Of a stretch of DNA of 64,000 nt, positions 43,458-51,638 are shown in pieces (position 1 is the first letter of the stretch; every line of letters begins with the position of its first letter). Position numbers and translations under genes: made by a program. Location: NCBI RefSeq assembly GCF_900119485.1, contig NZ_FPJZ01000005.1, positions 34,890-98,889 on the forward strand, given 5' to 3'. The DNA is from Thermoactinomyces sp. DSM 45891 (GTDB taxonomy: Bacteria; Bacillota; Bacilli; Thermoactinomycetales; Thermoactinomycetaceae). The notes beneath the pieces are model-generated. The model did no database searches, had not been told where the DNA came from, and saw nothing but the letters and a program-made list of their open reading frames with translations.

Positions 43458-44018
43458 ATGTCTGGTCAAGATATTAAAGTAATTAACTACGGAAAATGCA
43501 ATAGTGATATTGAACAAGAAATATTGGGGATTTTTCAAGATACACAGGAGGATCAAAATAGCAAAAAAAGTTTTCATGACATTATGAACAACCTAAAAGA
43601 ACAAAAAAATATTTTAATAGAATCTATATTCAGCCATAATTTTGATAAGAAAAACATCACATTACAAAAAGCGAAGACGGAAGTTTCAGGTTTTTTAAAC
43701 ACAACTCTTCTGTCACACTTAACTCAATCACTTGATTCAAACTTGGTTGAAGAAGTACTAGATCATATCTTGTTCACCCACGACAGCCAGCAGAACCACC
43801 TACAGATTATCAATCAAAGCGATAACTTCATTGAATATGGTTGTAACTTGGCATTCATCGATAGTGACTCTGGTTTTTTAACCAAAATCATTATTGTTTC
43901 TTTCCATGTGCTAATAACTATGAGAAAGAATAAAAAAATGATTCTAAAAAAAAGTCATGATTATGTAGACTTCAACATATCTTATGATGCAGTGAGAGCA
44001 ATACATTTTATTGGATAG
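43458..44018 (+). CDS. Hypothetical protein, possible divergent Cyt-fold protein
   Basis: 186 residues, not recognised with confidence. The A/T-rich codon use stands out from the core genes. The second half follows the Cyt element order: two helices (VSGFLNTTLLSHL, NLVEEVLDHILFT), then a beta series starting IEYGCNLAFIDSDSGFL and continuing KIIIVSFHVLITMRKNKKMI, KKSHDYVDFNISYDAVRAI, which parallels the Cyt strands around their Ile-Gln-Asn-x-x-Thr-Gly turn. The WIFW hallmark is missing. ATG 43458 has GAGGTG upstream. It lies 86 bases before the clear cyt-like gene on the same strand without a terminator. A Cyt accessory or chaperone-like role (as P20 in Bt) is an alternative. Confidence 0.55.
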   Translation: MSGQDIKVINYGKCNSDIEQEILGIFQDTQEDQNSKKSFHDIMNNLKEQKNILIESIFSHNFDKKNITLQKAKTEVSGFLNTTLLSHLTQSLDSNLVEEVLDHILFTHDSQQNHLQIINQSDNFIEYGCNLAFIDSDSGFLTKIIIVSFHVLITMRKNKKMILKKSHDYVDFNISYDAVRAIHFIG

Positions 44019-44104
44019 TTACACAATTTCATGCTCTTATGTAATTTTTCCGTCATCTTTTGCATATAGTGTACTGTTGTTCATTTATACTGAAGGAGAG
44101 TGGT

Positions 44105-44800
44105 ATGAGTATGTATAACAAGGTGATAACATTTGTGGTGCCTATCCAAAGCGAACAGGAGGGTGTCTTTACTGACGTTACTCATGTTGATAAGCAATAT
44201 ATCCCACAAGCTTTAAGACTTGCAGCATTGTTTAATCCATGTGTTGACGTTGTTAACAAGACCTATGACTATGCCAAAGCAAACCAAATTGCAACAGACA
44301 ACGGCTTACCAATTGTTGCTGCAGTCAACCAAACCGTCTACAACCAAACAGCTGAAGTACAGGTTATGCTTGATAAAGTTTTGAGTGTTCTAAAAGCAAC
44401 CCTTGGTGCCCTTGGCGCTATCGAGGATCCTGCCTTAATAGGAGCATTGACAACTGCCATACAAAACACCTTCCTCAACTTACAATCACAAGAATCGGGT
44501 GCTTGGATCTTATGGAAGTCAGAAGAGGCGCATAAGACTACCTATCTGTACCAAGTTATGTTTGGTATTCAAAATGCTGACACAGGAGCTGTTATGCTAA
44601 TATGTCCTGTATCATTCTATATTGAAGCTAATATGAGTAAGCACGAACTCTTTGGTATTACCACCAGTTCCAATGAATCGTTTTCAGTTCAAATGCAATC
44701 CATCACTGTAGCGCAAGCATTACAAACCCCAGACCAACATTTCTATAATGTTTTCAGTAATAAAAAAGTTTATCAAAATCCGATATTATCGACTATCTAA
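44105..44800 (+). CDS. Cyt2-like cytolytic delta-endotoxin homologue (Bac_thur_toxin family)
   Basis: 231 residues covering the whole Cyt2 fold. The N-terminal strand is KVITFVVPIQSEQ, then DKQYIPQALRLAALFNPCVD, AAVNQTVYNQTAEVQVMLDK, the core NTFLNLQSQESGAWILW (residues 121-137), TTYLYQVMFGIQNADTGAVM, and a C-terminal ITVAQALQ tail ending VYQNPILSTI, similar to the Cyt2 propeptide end. Cyt toxins are made as crystals in sporulating cells and form pores in membranes rich in unsaturated phospholipids, mostly of Diptera. ATG 44105 has AAGGAG six bases upstream. The paralogue at 42626 is shorter. Toxicity and host are unknown. Confidence 0.9.
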   Translation: MSMYNKVITFVVPIQSEQEGVFTDVTHVDKQYIPQALRLAALFNPCVDVVNKTYDYAKANQIATDNGLPIVAAVNQTVYNQTAEVQVMLDKVLSVLKATLGALGAIEDPALIGALTTAIQNTFLNLQSQESGAWILWKSEEAHKTTYLYQVMFGIQNADTGAVMLICPVSFYIEANMSKHELFGITTSSNESFSVQMQSITVAQALQTPDQHFYNVFSNKKVYQNPILSTI

Positions 44801-44844
44801 AATAAATTTGTGATTAGTCTATAAAACCTTGAGGTTGTAAATTT

Positions 44845-44892
44845 TAGATTGTAGAAGAATGTCCTTAAAAAGGGCACATCTTCTACAATCTA
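44845..44892. terminator. Bidirectional terminator after the cyt-like gene
   Basis: A 14-bp perfect outer stem TAGATTGTAGAAGA / TCTTCTACAATCTA, with an imperfect inner part and T-rich flanks, between the convergent cyt-like and lipase genes. Confidence 0.82.
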
Positions 44893-44922
44893 TTTTAATT
44901 TTGTCTTCGGTCTGACATGGCT

Positions 44923-45765
44923 CTAAGTACCCATCTTACCAACAGACAAGCGACATAAATCATCCGAAAAAGAGGGACAAAATCCGGGATTCTGATCACA
45001 CATTTTCATAGCAAAATTCGGAATCTGCAAACGAACAGCATTAAAATAGTTTGTCAAAGTATGATTTTTACCTAGTGGGATATCGAGCGGAGTCGATTCT
45101 TTATTACATTGAAACGAAATGGGAAATAGATGATGGACATGAGAGTAAGAAATCGTCTCTTCTGTAAAGGGTGGGGTTATTTCTGAAATTGGATTCAAAG
45201 GAATATAGTCATGGATATTGGCGATGCGCACACTTTGAGGGACTAGAGAATTATATGAGTCGACAAACCTAGGATCCCCTACTTTTGGAGAACCGCTGTG
45301 AGAAACACAGACTCGCGGATAAGGACCATTTACCGTTAAATCTAGAGCAGCTAGTGTGGATAAGGCGGCTCCTAAACTGTGGCCAGTAAGGAAAATTGTT
45401 TTCTCATTAGCAGTAGGAACAAGGTTTGAAAGGATAGAAAAGATCTGTTTTCTTAAAAGTCCATAGAGATAAGTAAAGCCTCTATGCGTTTTCCCTGCTC
45501 CCATAATCCAAGGAAATAGAGTTTGATATATATCCATATCAATACTAAGATCAAACGGTTTAAGCGAAGTCGCTTTGAAAGCAATTACGATACTATCATG
45601 ATTTTCCATGATAAAACCAAAGCCCTCTGCATCTAGAGAAGGAGGAATAGCCAGTTTCTCCACCAGCTGATATCCATAGCCACTGGGGATGACAAATTGA
45701 TCAGGACGATCCAGATACTGTGTTTGATAACTACAGGCCATTAAAAATAGGACACGTTCGAGCAT
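44923..45765 (-). CDS. Lipase family protein (class 3 alpha/beta hydrolase)
   Basis: 280 residues with the lipase nucleophile elbow FLTGHSLGAALSTLAALDL (Ser about residue 150), a downstream Asp in IANIHDYIPLNP and a probable catalytic His in GKNHTLTNYF. SHSGSPKVGDPRFV is the typical class-3 segment following the elbow. No signal peptide or membrane span is seen, so it looks intracellular. ATG with GGAGG seven bases upstream. Substrate unknown. It sits between the Cyt-like locus and rnjB, apparently part of the same insert relative to B. subtilis order. Confidence 0.85.
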   Translation of the reverse strand: MLERVLFLMACSYQTQYLDRPDQFVIPSGYGYQLVEKLAIPPSLDAEGFGFIMENHDSIVIAFKATSLKPFDLSIDMDIYQTLFPWIMGAGKTHRGFTYLYGLLRKQIFSILSNLVPTANEKTIFLTGHSLGAALSTLAALDLTVNGPYPRVCVSHSGSPKVGDPRFVDSYNSLVPQSVRIANIHDYIPLNPISEITPPFTEETISYSHVHHLFPISFQCNKESTPLDIPLGKNHTLTNYFNAVRLQIPNFAMKMCDQNPGFCPSFSDDLCRLSVGKMGT

Positions 45766-45853
45766 AGTGATCCTCCTCTACTGGGCGTTTATCTTCACAT
45801 TTTATGCCCAGCAGTCTGAAAGAGTTAATCGAATTGTGTAGGAGCATAACAAA

Positions 45854-45886
45854 AAGCTGAGTCCCTTTATTAAAAGGACTCAGCTT
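45854..45886 (-). terminator. Terminator of rnjB
   Basis: AAGCTGAGTCC/GGACTCAGCTT 11-bp stem with an 11-base A/T-rich loop; on the minus strand it ends in TTTTTG, shortly after the rnjB stop. Confidence 0.8.
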
Positions 45887-45903
45887 AAGTAAGTGTTAGA
45901 GGA

Positions 45904-47574
45904 TTATACCTCCATGATAATTGGCAGGATCATCGGACGACGACGAGTACGTTCAAATAAAAATTTGCTTAGAGAATCACGAATGTTCGTTTTCAACGAC
46001 GCCCATTCGCTTACTTGATCTTTCATACAACGTTCCATTGTATTACGAACCACATGATTTGCTTCATCAAGAAGCTTTTCAGACTCCCGAACATAAACAA
46101 AACCACGTGAAATAATATCAGGTCCAGCAAGGATAGTACCGTGTTCTTTACTTAGGGTGACCACTACTACAAGAATACCATCCTGGGATAAAAGCTTCCG
46201 ATCTCGCAACACAATATTTCCAACATCACCGACGCCTAGTCCATCAATTAGAACTTTGCCAGTTGGAATTTTCGGACCGTAACGGGCTCTACCGTTTACG
46301 ATCTCGACAGTGTCTCCATTATCACAAATAAATACATTTTCAGGTCGTACGCCTACCGCTTCGGCAAGTTGGGCGTGAGCACGTAGCATACGATACTCAC
46401 CATGAATCGGAATAAAATATTTTGGTTTTAGTAGACTGAGCATTAGCTTCAGATCTTCTTGAGAACCGTGACCAGACACGTGTACGTGGGAAACTGCACT
46501 ATATACTACATCAGCACCAATTCGGAACAACTGATCGATCGTTTTACCGATCGCGCGTTCGTTACCGGGGATTGGGGTAGCAGCAATCACTACTGTATCT
46601 CCTGGTAGGATTTCCACCTTACGATGTGATGAATTTGCCATACGTGTAAGTGCTGACATCGTTTCCCCTTGGCTTCCAGTGGAGATTACCGCTACTTTAT
46701 GTCCAGGAAGTCGATTAATATCATCGGTATCAATAATTAGATCTTCTGGCATTTGAAGATATCCAAGCTCAGTAGCAATATTGATTACATTGATCATACT
46801 ACGCCCCACAACAGCTAATTTTCTTCCATAAAGTACACATGCATCCACCACTTGTTGGATACGATGAATGTTAGAAGCAAAAGTAGCAACAATCACGCGT
46901 TGTTTCGCATGTCTGAACGTTTCTTTTAGGCTTTCACCAACAGATTGCTCAGAACCTGTAAAACCAGGACGTTCTGCATTCGTACTATCCGACAGAAGGC
47001 AAAGCACACCCTTTTTCCCAAGTTCAGCCATCCGGTGCAAGTCCGCATACTGGTCATTCACTGGAGTCATGTCAAACTTAAAGTCACCTGTATGAACAAC
47101 CGCTCCTTCTGGTGTATCAACACAAACTCCTACTGAATCTGGAATGCTATGGTTTGTTTGGAAGAAAGTTGCCTTTAGTTGTCCAAGTGTCAGTTCCGAA
47201 TTCACATGAATCACAGTGCGCTTAATATCATGAACATGAGCTTCACGTAGCTTGTGCTCAATTAACCCCATTGTTAATTGAGTAGCGTAAAGTGGTACCT
47301 TTAACTGTTTTAAGATATAAGGCAAGCCACCGATGTGATCTTCGTGTCCATGTGTAATAATAATTCCCCGTACTTTATCTTGGTTCTCAACAAGATAACT
47401 CACGTCTGGGATCACTACATCTATCCCCAGCATTTCTTCATCAGGGAACATAAGTCCAGCGTCAATGACGACGATATCATTCCCATATTGAATTGCATAC
47501 ATATTTTTTCCGATTTCATCCATCCCACCGAGAGCAAAAATCAATAATTTATTGCCTCGTTGGTTCTTACTCAA
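45904..47574 (-). CDS. rnjB: Ribonuclease J (RNase J2-position gene)
   Basis: A 556-residue metallo-beta-lactamase/beta-CASP RNase with endo- and 5'-3' exonuclease activity, for mRNA decay and maturation. The HGHEDH zinc motif is at residues 75-80, followed by NHSIPDSVG, HTGDFKFD, LLSDSTNAERPGFT and the beta-CASP motif SHVHVSGHGSQED. All zinc ligands look intact, so activity like J1 is possible, though the position after dapA is that of rnjB in B. subtilis. TTG start with GGAGG seven bases upstream. Confidence 0.93.
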   Translation of the reverse strand: MSKNQRGNKLLIFALGGMDEIGKNMYAIQYGNDIVVIDAGLMFPDEEMLGIDVVIPDVSYLVENQDKVRGIIITHGHEDHIGGLPYILKQLKVPLYATQLTMGLIEHKLREAHVHDIKRTVIHVNSELTLGQLKATFFQTNHSIPDSVGVCVDTPEGAVVHTGDFKFDMTPVNDQYADLHRMAELGKKGVLCLLSDSTNAERPGFTGSEQSVGESLKETFRHAKQRVIVATFASNIHRIQQVVDACVLYGRKLAVVGRSMINVINIATELGYLQMPEDLIIDTDDINRLPGHKVAVISTGSQGETMSALTRMANSSHRKVEILPGDTVVIAATPIPGNERAIGKTIDQLFRIGADVVYSAVSHVHVSGHGSQEDLKLMLSLLKPKYFIPIHGEYRMLRAHAQLAEAVGVRPENVFICDNGDTVEIVNGRARYGPKIPTGKVLIDGLGVGDVGNIVLRDRKLLSQDGILVVVVTLSKEHGTILAGPDIISRGFVYVRESEKLLDEANHVVRNTMERCMKDQVSEWASLKTNIRDSLSKFLFERTRRRPMILPIIMEV

Positions 47575-47679
47575 TTTGTAACCTCCTAATAAACTTTCGT
47601 ATCACCCTAAACCGCACAAATCACACTTGACCTTATTATATACGATTCAAATTTAATGTTGCAAGTGAGAACAAAAAAA

Positions 47680-47712
47680 AGATACCTCTTTGGTTGATCA
47701 TAAGAGATATCT
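47680..47712 (-). terminator. Terminator of dapA
   Basis: AGATACCTCTT / AAGAGATATCT with one mismatch and an 11-base loop, followed on the minus strand by eight Ts; it separates dapA from rnjB. Confidence 0.75.
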
Positions 47713-47720
47713 ACAGATAA

Positions 47721-48593
47721 CTATAAAATGCTTTTGATCCAGACGTCTGCTATTGCTTTTTCCGCAGAAGTTAATGTTACAAGGGGTAAACGGACGTGCT
47801 CTTCCATCAACTTCATACGGGATAAAGCGTACTTTAAAGGTCCAGGACTCGTTGTGGAGAAGAGTCCATGGAATACTGGCGTTAGTGTATGATGAATTAC
47901 TTGTGCTTTTTGATGGTCATTCGACAAGAAGGCATCAATCATTTCTTTCATCTCTATTCCCACTACATGACTCGCCACACTAACCACTCCAGATCCACCT
48001 AATGCTAAGACGGGGAGAGTTAAGGCATCATCACCACTATAAACTGCTACATCCTTTGGAACGAGACGAATTACATCAGAGATCTGCGATATACTTCCAC
48101 TTGCTTCTTTTATTGCCACTATATTTGGTAATGTGGCTAATCGCACCAGTGTCTCTGTAGCAATATTTACACTCGTTCGCCCTGGAACGTTATAAATCAT
48201 TAGAGGAAGTTTCGTCTCGTTATGAATGGCGACAAAATGCTGATAGAGCCCTTCTTGAGAAGGACGGTTATAGTAGGGAGCTACCAACATAACTCCATCT
48301 ACACCCATTTCCTCTGCTTGCTTCGTTAGGGCAATCGTATCTGCTGTGGAGTTACTTCCTGTTCCAGCGATTACTTTTACCCGCTTATTTACTTTTTCCA
48401 GTGTAAAGGTAAATAATCTGCATTTTTCTTCTTTAGTAAGGGTAGGAGATTCTGCGGTCGTACCCGAAACTACAATCGTATCTGTACCAGTAGCAATCAA
48501 ATGCTCAATGAGTGCTTCTTGCCTGTTCCAATCGATTTGTAAGTTAGAATCAAAAGGGGTGCACATCGCCGTAACCATTCGTCCAAATTTCAT
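47721..48593 (-). CDS. dapA: 4-hydroxy-tetrahydrodipicolinate synthase
   Basis: A 290-residue class I aldolase-fold enzyme condensing pyruvate with aspartate semialdehyde, the first committed step to lysine and dipicolinate. The Tyr motif is IYNVPGRTSVNI and the Schiff-base Lys is in IVAIKEASGSIS (about 160); VVSGTTAESPTL is near the N-terminus. ATG 48593 (MKFGRM) has GGAGGAG five bases upstream and gives the usual length. Follows dapG by 20 bases in an asd-dapG-dapA operon, as in B. subtilis. Confidence 0.96.
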   Translation of the reverse strand: MKFGRMVTAMCTPFDSNLQIDWNRQEALIEHLIATGTDTIVVSGTTAESPTLTKEEKCRLFTFTLEKVNKRVKVIAGTGSNSTADTIALTKQAEEMGVDGVMLVAPYYNRPSQEGLYQHFVAIHNETKLPLMIYNVPGRTSVNIATETLVRLATLPNIVAIKEASGSISQISDVIRLVPKDVAVYSGDDALTLPVLALGGSGVVSVASHVVGIEMKEMIDAFLSNDHQKAQVIHHTLTPVFHGLFSTTSPGPLKYALSRMKLMEEHVRLPLVTLTSAEKAIADVWIKSIL

Positions 48594-48613
48594 AAAATCT
48601 CCTCCTGCTCTGC

Positions 48614-49840
48614 TCAATCATTAACACGGTGCAACTCAAATTTACGGTGCAAAGCTCGAACCGCACGAATCATATCTTCACCTTGAACTAGTACCCAAAT
48701 CGTAGTATGAGAATCAGCCGACTGTAACACTCGAATATCTTCTTCCGTTAGTGCTTCTAAAATTTTCGCCATCACTCCTGGAACTCCTGTTATACCAGCG
48801 CCTACGGTGGAGACTTTTGCGCAGTTTGGGCTTAGTTCTGGCTCTAGATCTAATTCACGTAAGATCTGTTCTGCCTTTCCTGCTAAAGCATCATGTACGG
48901 TGTACGCGATCCCACTTGGATTTACACTAATAAAGTCTACACTAATCCCGTGGTCGGCCATCTCTTTAAATACTTTTAGTTGTAAGTCAAATTGCCCCTG
49001 CTTCGCGGCAATTTTGATTTGAGTCACATTGGCCATCTGTGTAATCCCTGTTATTAAGCGATCACTCAGTTCGCCCGCTAACCGATCCGCTTCAGGGCGA
49101 CTCATCACCAACGTACCAGGATGATCAGACATAGTGGAACGAACACGAATCGGAACATTGGTCTGCATCGCAATTTCAACTGCACGTGGATGGACAACTT
49201 TCGCCCCCTGAAAGGCTAGATTACACATTTCAGTATAGGTTACTGTATGGAGTGGTATCGCATCCTCTACAATTCGTGGATCTGCCGTTAAAACTCCTGC
49301 TACATCCGTAAAAATATCTACATAATCAGCATCAAGAGCTACTCCAAGCGCTGTTGCCGAAGTATCACTTCCTCCACGCCCTAAGGTTGTGATCTCTCCC
49401 TCCTCAGTGATTCCTTGGAAGCCAGCAACAACAACCACTTTTCCTCGTTGCAATTCTTGTATGATTCGCTTTGGCTTTAGATCAACAATCTGTGCATTGG
49501 TAAAGTTATCATTGGTGATAATTCCCGCTTGTCCACCCGTTAATACAACATGATCGATTTCATTTAGATGTAGCATGCTTGAAAAAACAGACGAAGATAT
49601 TAGCTCTCCGCAGTGAAGTAGCAAGTCTAATTCTCTTGGTGCTAAACCAGCTCCATTATGATGGATCAATTCTAAAAATGTATCAGTTGCGTATGGTTCA
49701 CCTTTTCGTCCCATCGCTGAAAGTACAACTACCAAGCTGTACCCATCGGTTAGAGCACTTTTAATATGATGCAATACCCGATCTCGCGTTTCGGATGTAG
49801 CAACGGAGGTGCCCCCAAATTTTTGTACTAGAATTTTCAT
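48614..49840 (-). CDS. dapG: Aspartate kinase I (DapG type)
   Basis: 408 residues: catalytic domain with VQKFGGTSVA, TLGRGGSDTSATAL and FTDVAGVLTADPRIV, followed by two ACT domains (about residues 265-400) for feedback control. It phosphorylates aspartate for lysine, threonine, methionine and diaminopimelate. In B. subtilis DapG is the meso-DAP-sensitive isozyme, tied to cell wall and spore use. Only two bases separate it from asd, and it precedes dapA. ATG start. Confidence 0.94.
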   Translation of the reverse strand: MKILVQKFGGTSVATSETRDRVLHHIKSALTDGYSLVVVLSAMGRKGEPYATDTFLELIHHNGAGLAPRELDLLLHCGELISSSVFSSMLHLNEIDHVVLTGGQAGIITNDNFTNAQIVDLKPKRIIQELQRGKVVVVAGFQGITEEGEITTLGRGGSDTSATALGVALDADYVDIFTDVAGVLTADPRIVEDAIPLHTVTYTEMCNLAFQGAKVVHPRAVEIAMQTNVPIRVRSTMSDHPGTLVMSRPEADRLAGELSDRLITGITQMANVTQIKIAAKQGQFDLQLKVFKEMADHGISVDFISVNPSGIAYTVHDALAGKAEQILRELDLEPELSPNCAKVSTVGAGITGVPGVMAKILEALTEEDIRVLQSADSHTTIWVLVQGEDMIRAVRALHRKFELHRVND

Positions 49841-49842
49841 GA

Positions 49843-50886
49843 TTAACCCCTTCTTACCAGCCCATCTTCCACCAGCGCTTCAGCGATTTCAATGGCATTG
49901 GTAGCTGCGCCTTTCAGTAAATTATCCGAGACGATCCACATGTTTAGTCCTCTTTCATGTGTTAAGTCACGGCGAATACGACCTACAAAGGTTCTAGTGT
50001 CCTCTGCACTCTGAAGTGGCATCGGATACTCTTTCTCAGATAGATTATCTTGAAGCACTACTCCATCCGCATTTGCTAATAGCTCCCGTACTTCTATTAG
50101 ATCAAAATCCTGTTGTAATTCGACATATACGGATTCACTATGCCCGCGGAATACCGGAACTCGAACGCAAGTAGCTGTTACACCAATACGATCATCTGCA
50201 AAAATCTTTTTTGTTTCATTTACCATCTTCATCTCTTCATTGGTAAACCCATTATCGAGGCCCACATCAATCTGCGGAATGACGTTAAAAGCGATCGGAT
50301 AATGTAAGCTACCTTGAGGTAGAGCATTACATTCCATCACTTCGCCTGAGAGCACTGACTTTGATTGTTGCTGTAATTCTTCAATTGCTTCCCAACCAGC
50401 TCCCGATACAGATTGGTAAGTAGATACGATCACTCGATCCATTCCATAGCGATCATAAAGTGGCTTTAACGCTACTACCATTTGAATAGTAGAACAGTTT
50501 GGATTCGCAATTAAACCATTATGTTTTTGCAAGGCATAGCGATTGACCTCTGGAACAACAAGTGGTACATCGGGTGCCATGCGAAATGCACTTGTATTAT
50601 CAATTACTACTGCTCCACGCTTTACGGCTTCTGGAGCTAAACGCTCACTAATACTACCACCTGCACTGAAAAGGGCGATGTCCACTCCTTCAAATGCTTC
50701 TGGAGTCGCTTCTTGAATGGCAATTTCTTGCCCACGGAATGTGATAGTCTGTCCAGCAGAGCGTTTTGATGCTAGTGGACGTAGTTCCCCAACAGGAAAG
50801 TCTCTTTTTTCTAGAAACGAGATCATTTGAGTCCCTACTGCTCCTGTAGCTCCTACAACTGCAACTGTGTAGCCTTGCTTTGACAT
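49843..50886 (-). CDS. asd: Aspartate-semialdehyde dehydrogenase
   Basis: 347 residues. NADPH motif VVGATGAVGTQMI at the N-terminus; the catalytic Cys is in ANPNCSTIQMV (about 130). The distal part has GHSESVYVELQ and RRDLTHERGLNMWIVSDN. It reduces aspartyl phosphate to the semialdehyde shared by DapA and homoserine routes. ATG 50886 (MSKQGYTVAV) has GAGAGG six bases upstream; the frame extends five codons further without reason. Heads the asd-dapG-dapA operon behind the dpaB terminator. Confidence 0.96.
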   Translation of the reverse strand: MSKQGYTVAVVGATGAVGTQMISFLEKRDFPVGELRPLASKRSAGQTITFRGQEIAIQEATPEAFEGVDIALFSAGGSISERLAPEAVKRGAVVIDNTSAFRMAPDVPLVVPEVNRYALQKHNGLIANPNCSTIQMVVALKPLYDRYGMDRVIVSTYQSVSGAGWEAIEELQQQSKSVLSGEVMECNALPQGSLHYPIAFNVIPQIDVGLDNGFTNEEMKMVNETKKIFADDRIGVTATCVRVPVFRGHSESVYVELQQDFDLIEVRELLANADGVVLQDNLSEKEYPMPLQSAEDTRTFVGRIRRDLTHERGLNMWIVSDNLLKGAATNAIEIAEALVEDGLVRRG

Positions 50887-50952
50887 GAATGTCCTCTCCA
50901 TTCCTGCAAACAGTCAATTCAATTGCTGTCTGATCGATATTTTTAATAAAAA

Positions 50953-50976
50953 GGCTAGCCCTTCAAAGTGCCAGCC
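50953..50976 (-). terminator. Probable terminator of dpaA-dpaB
   Basis: GGCT-x-GC stem (with a G-U pair) on the minus strand followed by TTTTTATT, about 60 bases after the dpaB stop. Confidence 0.55.
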
Positions 50977-51035
50977 CGCACACCATATATCTGTTTTATT
51001 TAACCAGTTACAAACTTAATAAACATCCTCTTCTA

Positions 51036-51638
51036 TTATGACGGGAAGTAGCGATATTTTTCAACTATCAAAGGCTGCAATTGTCTTCCTTCAATCGCTT
51101 CTAGGACTGTATCAGGTATGAGTTCCATACGTGCTACCATCGATTTGGGTTTTTTCTCAGGTGCATCCTGACCAAATGGAACAAAGTAAATATCTTTTGC
51201 AGCTAGGAGACGAGCTAGGTTTTGTGCATTCAATCCAAGAGCATCATTGGTAGAAATCGCCAACACCACTGGGCGATGATTTCTCATCTGGGCTTTGGCA
51301 GCCATTAAAACAGGTCCGTCGGTTAAAGCATTCGCTAACCTTGCTAACGTATTTCCGGTACACGGCGCCACTACTAAACAGTCTAACATTTTCGAAGGCC
51401 CGATGGGTTCCGTTTCTTGAACAGTACTAAAGGGACGTTTCCCAGTAATTTCTTCAATCTTTGCTTTCCAGTCTTCTGCTGTACCAAATCGTGAATCTAC
51501 GGTCGCAACAGTATGAGAAATAATGGGGATAATGTTAGCACCTAATTCCGTAAGTCTTCTCATTTGTGGTAAAACTTCATCATGAGTACAATGGGAACCT
51601 GACAATGCGAATCCAACAGTCAATCCACTAAAGTTCAT
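51036..51638 (-). CDS. dpaB: Dipicolinate synthase subunit B
   Basis: A 200-residue flavoprotein-like subunit of dipicolinate synthase, which makes the calcium chelator stored in the spore core. The flavodoxin/decarboxylase-fold motifs FALSGSHCTHDEVLP, APCTGNTLARLANALTDGP and LAISTNDALGLNAQNLARLL are typical. It overlaps dpaA by four bases. The pair is expressed in the mother cell in B. subtilis (spoVF operon), where the product is moved to the forespore. Confidence 0.95.
   Translation of the reverse strand: MNFSGLTVGFALSGSHCTHDEVLPQMRRLTELGANIIPIISHTVATVDSRFGTAEDWKAKIEEITGKRPFSTVQETEPIGPSKMLDCLVVAPCTGNTLARLANALTDGPVLMAAKAQMRNHRPVVLAISTNDALGLNAQNLARLLAAKDIYFVPFGQDAPEKKPKSMVARMELIPDTVLEAIEGRQLQPLIVEKYRYFPS

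Noticed and set aside
44062..44089. Sigma-E-like GCATATA-N13-CATTTATA directly before the Cyt2-like gene
   Set aside because: The predicted transcription start would fall inside the ribosome-binding site, so it cannot serve the ATG at 44105.
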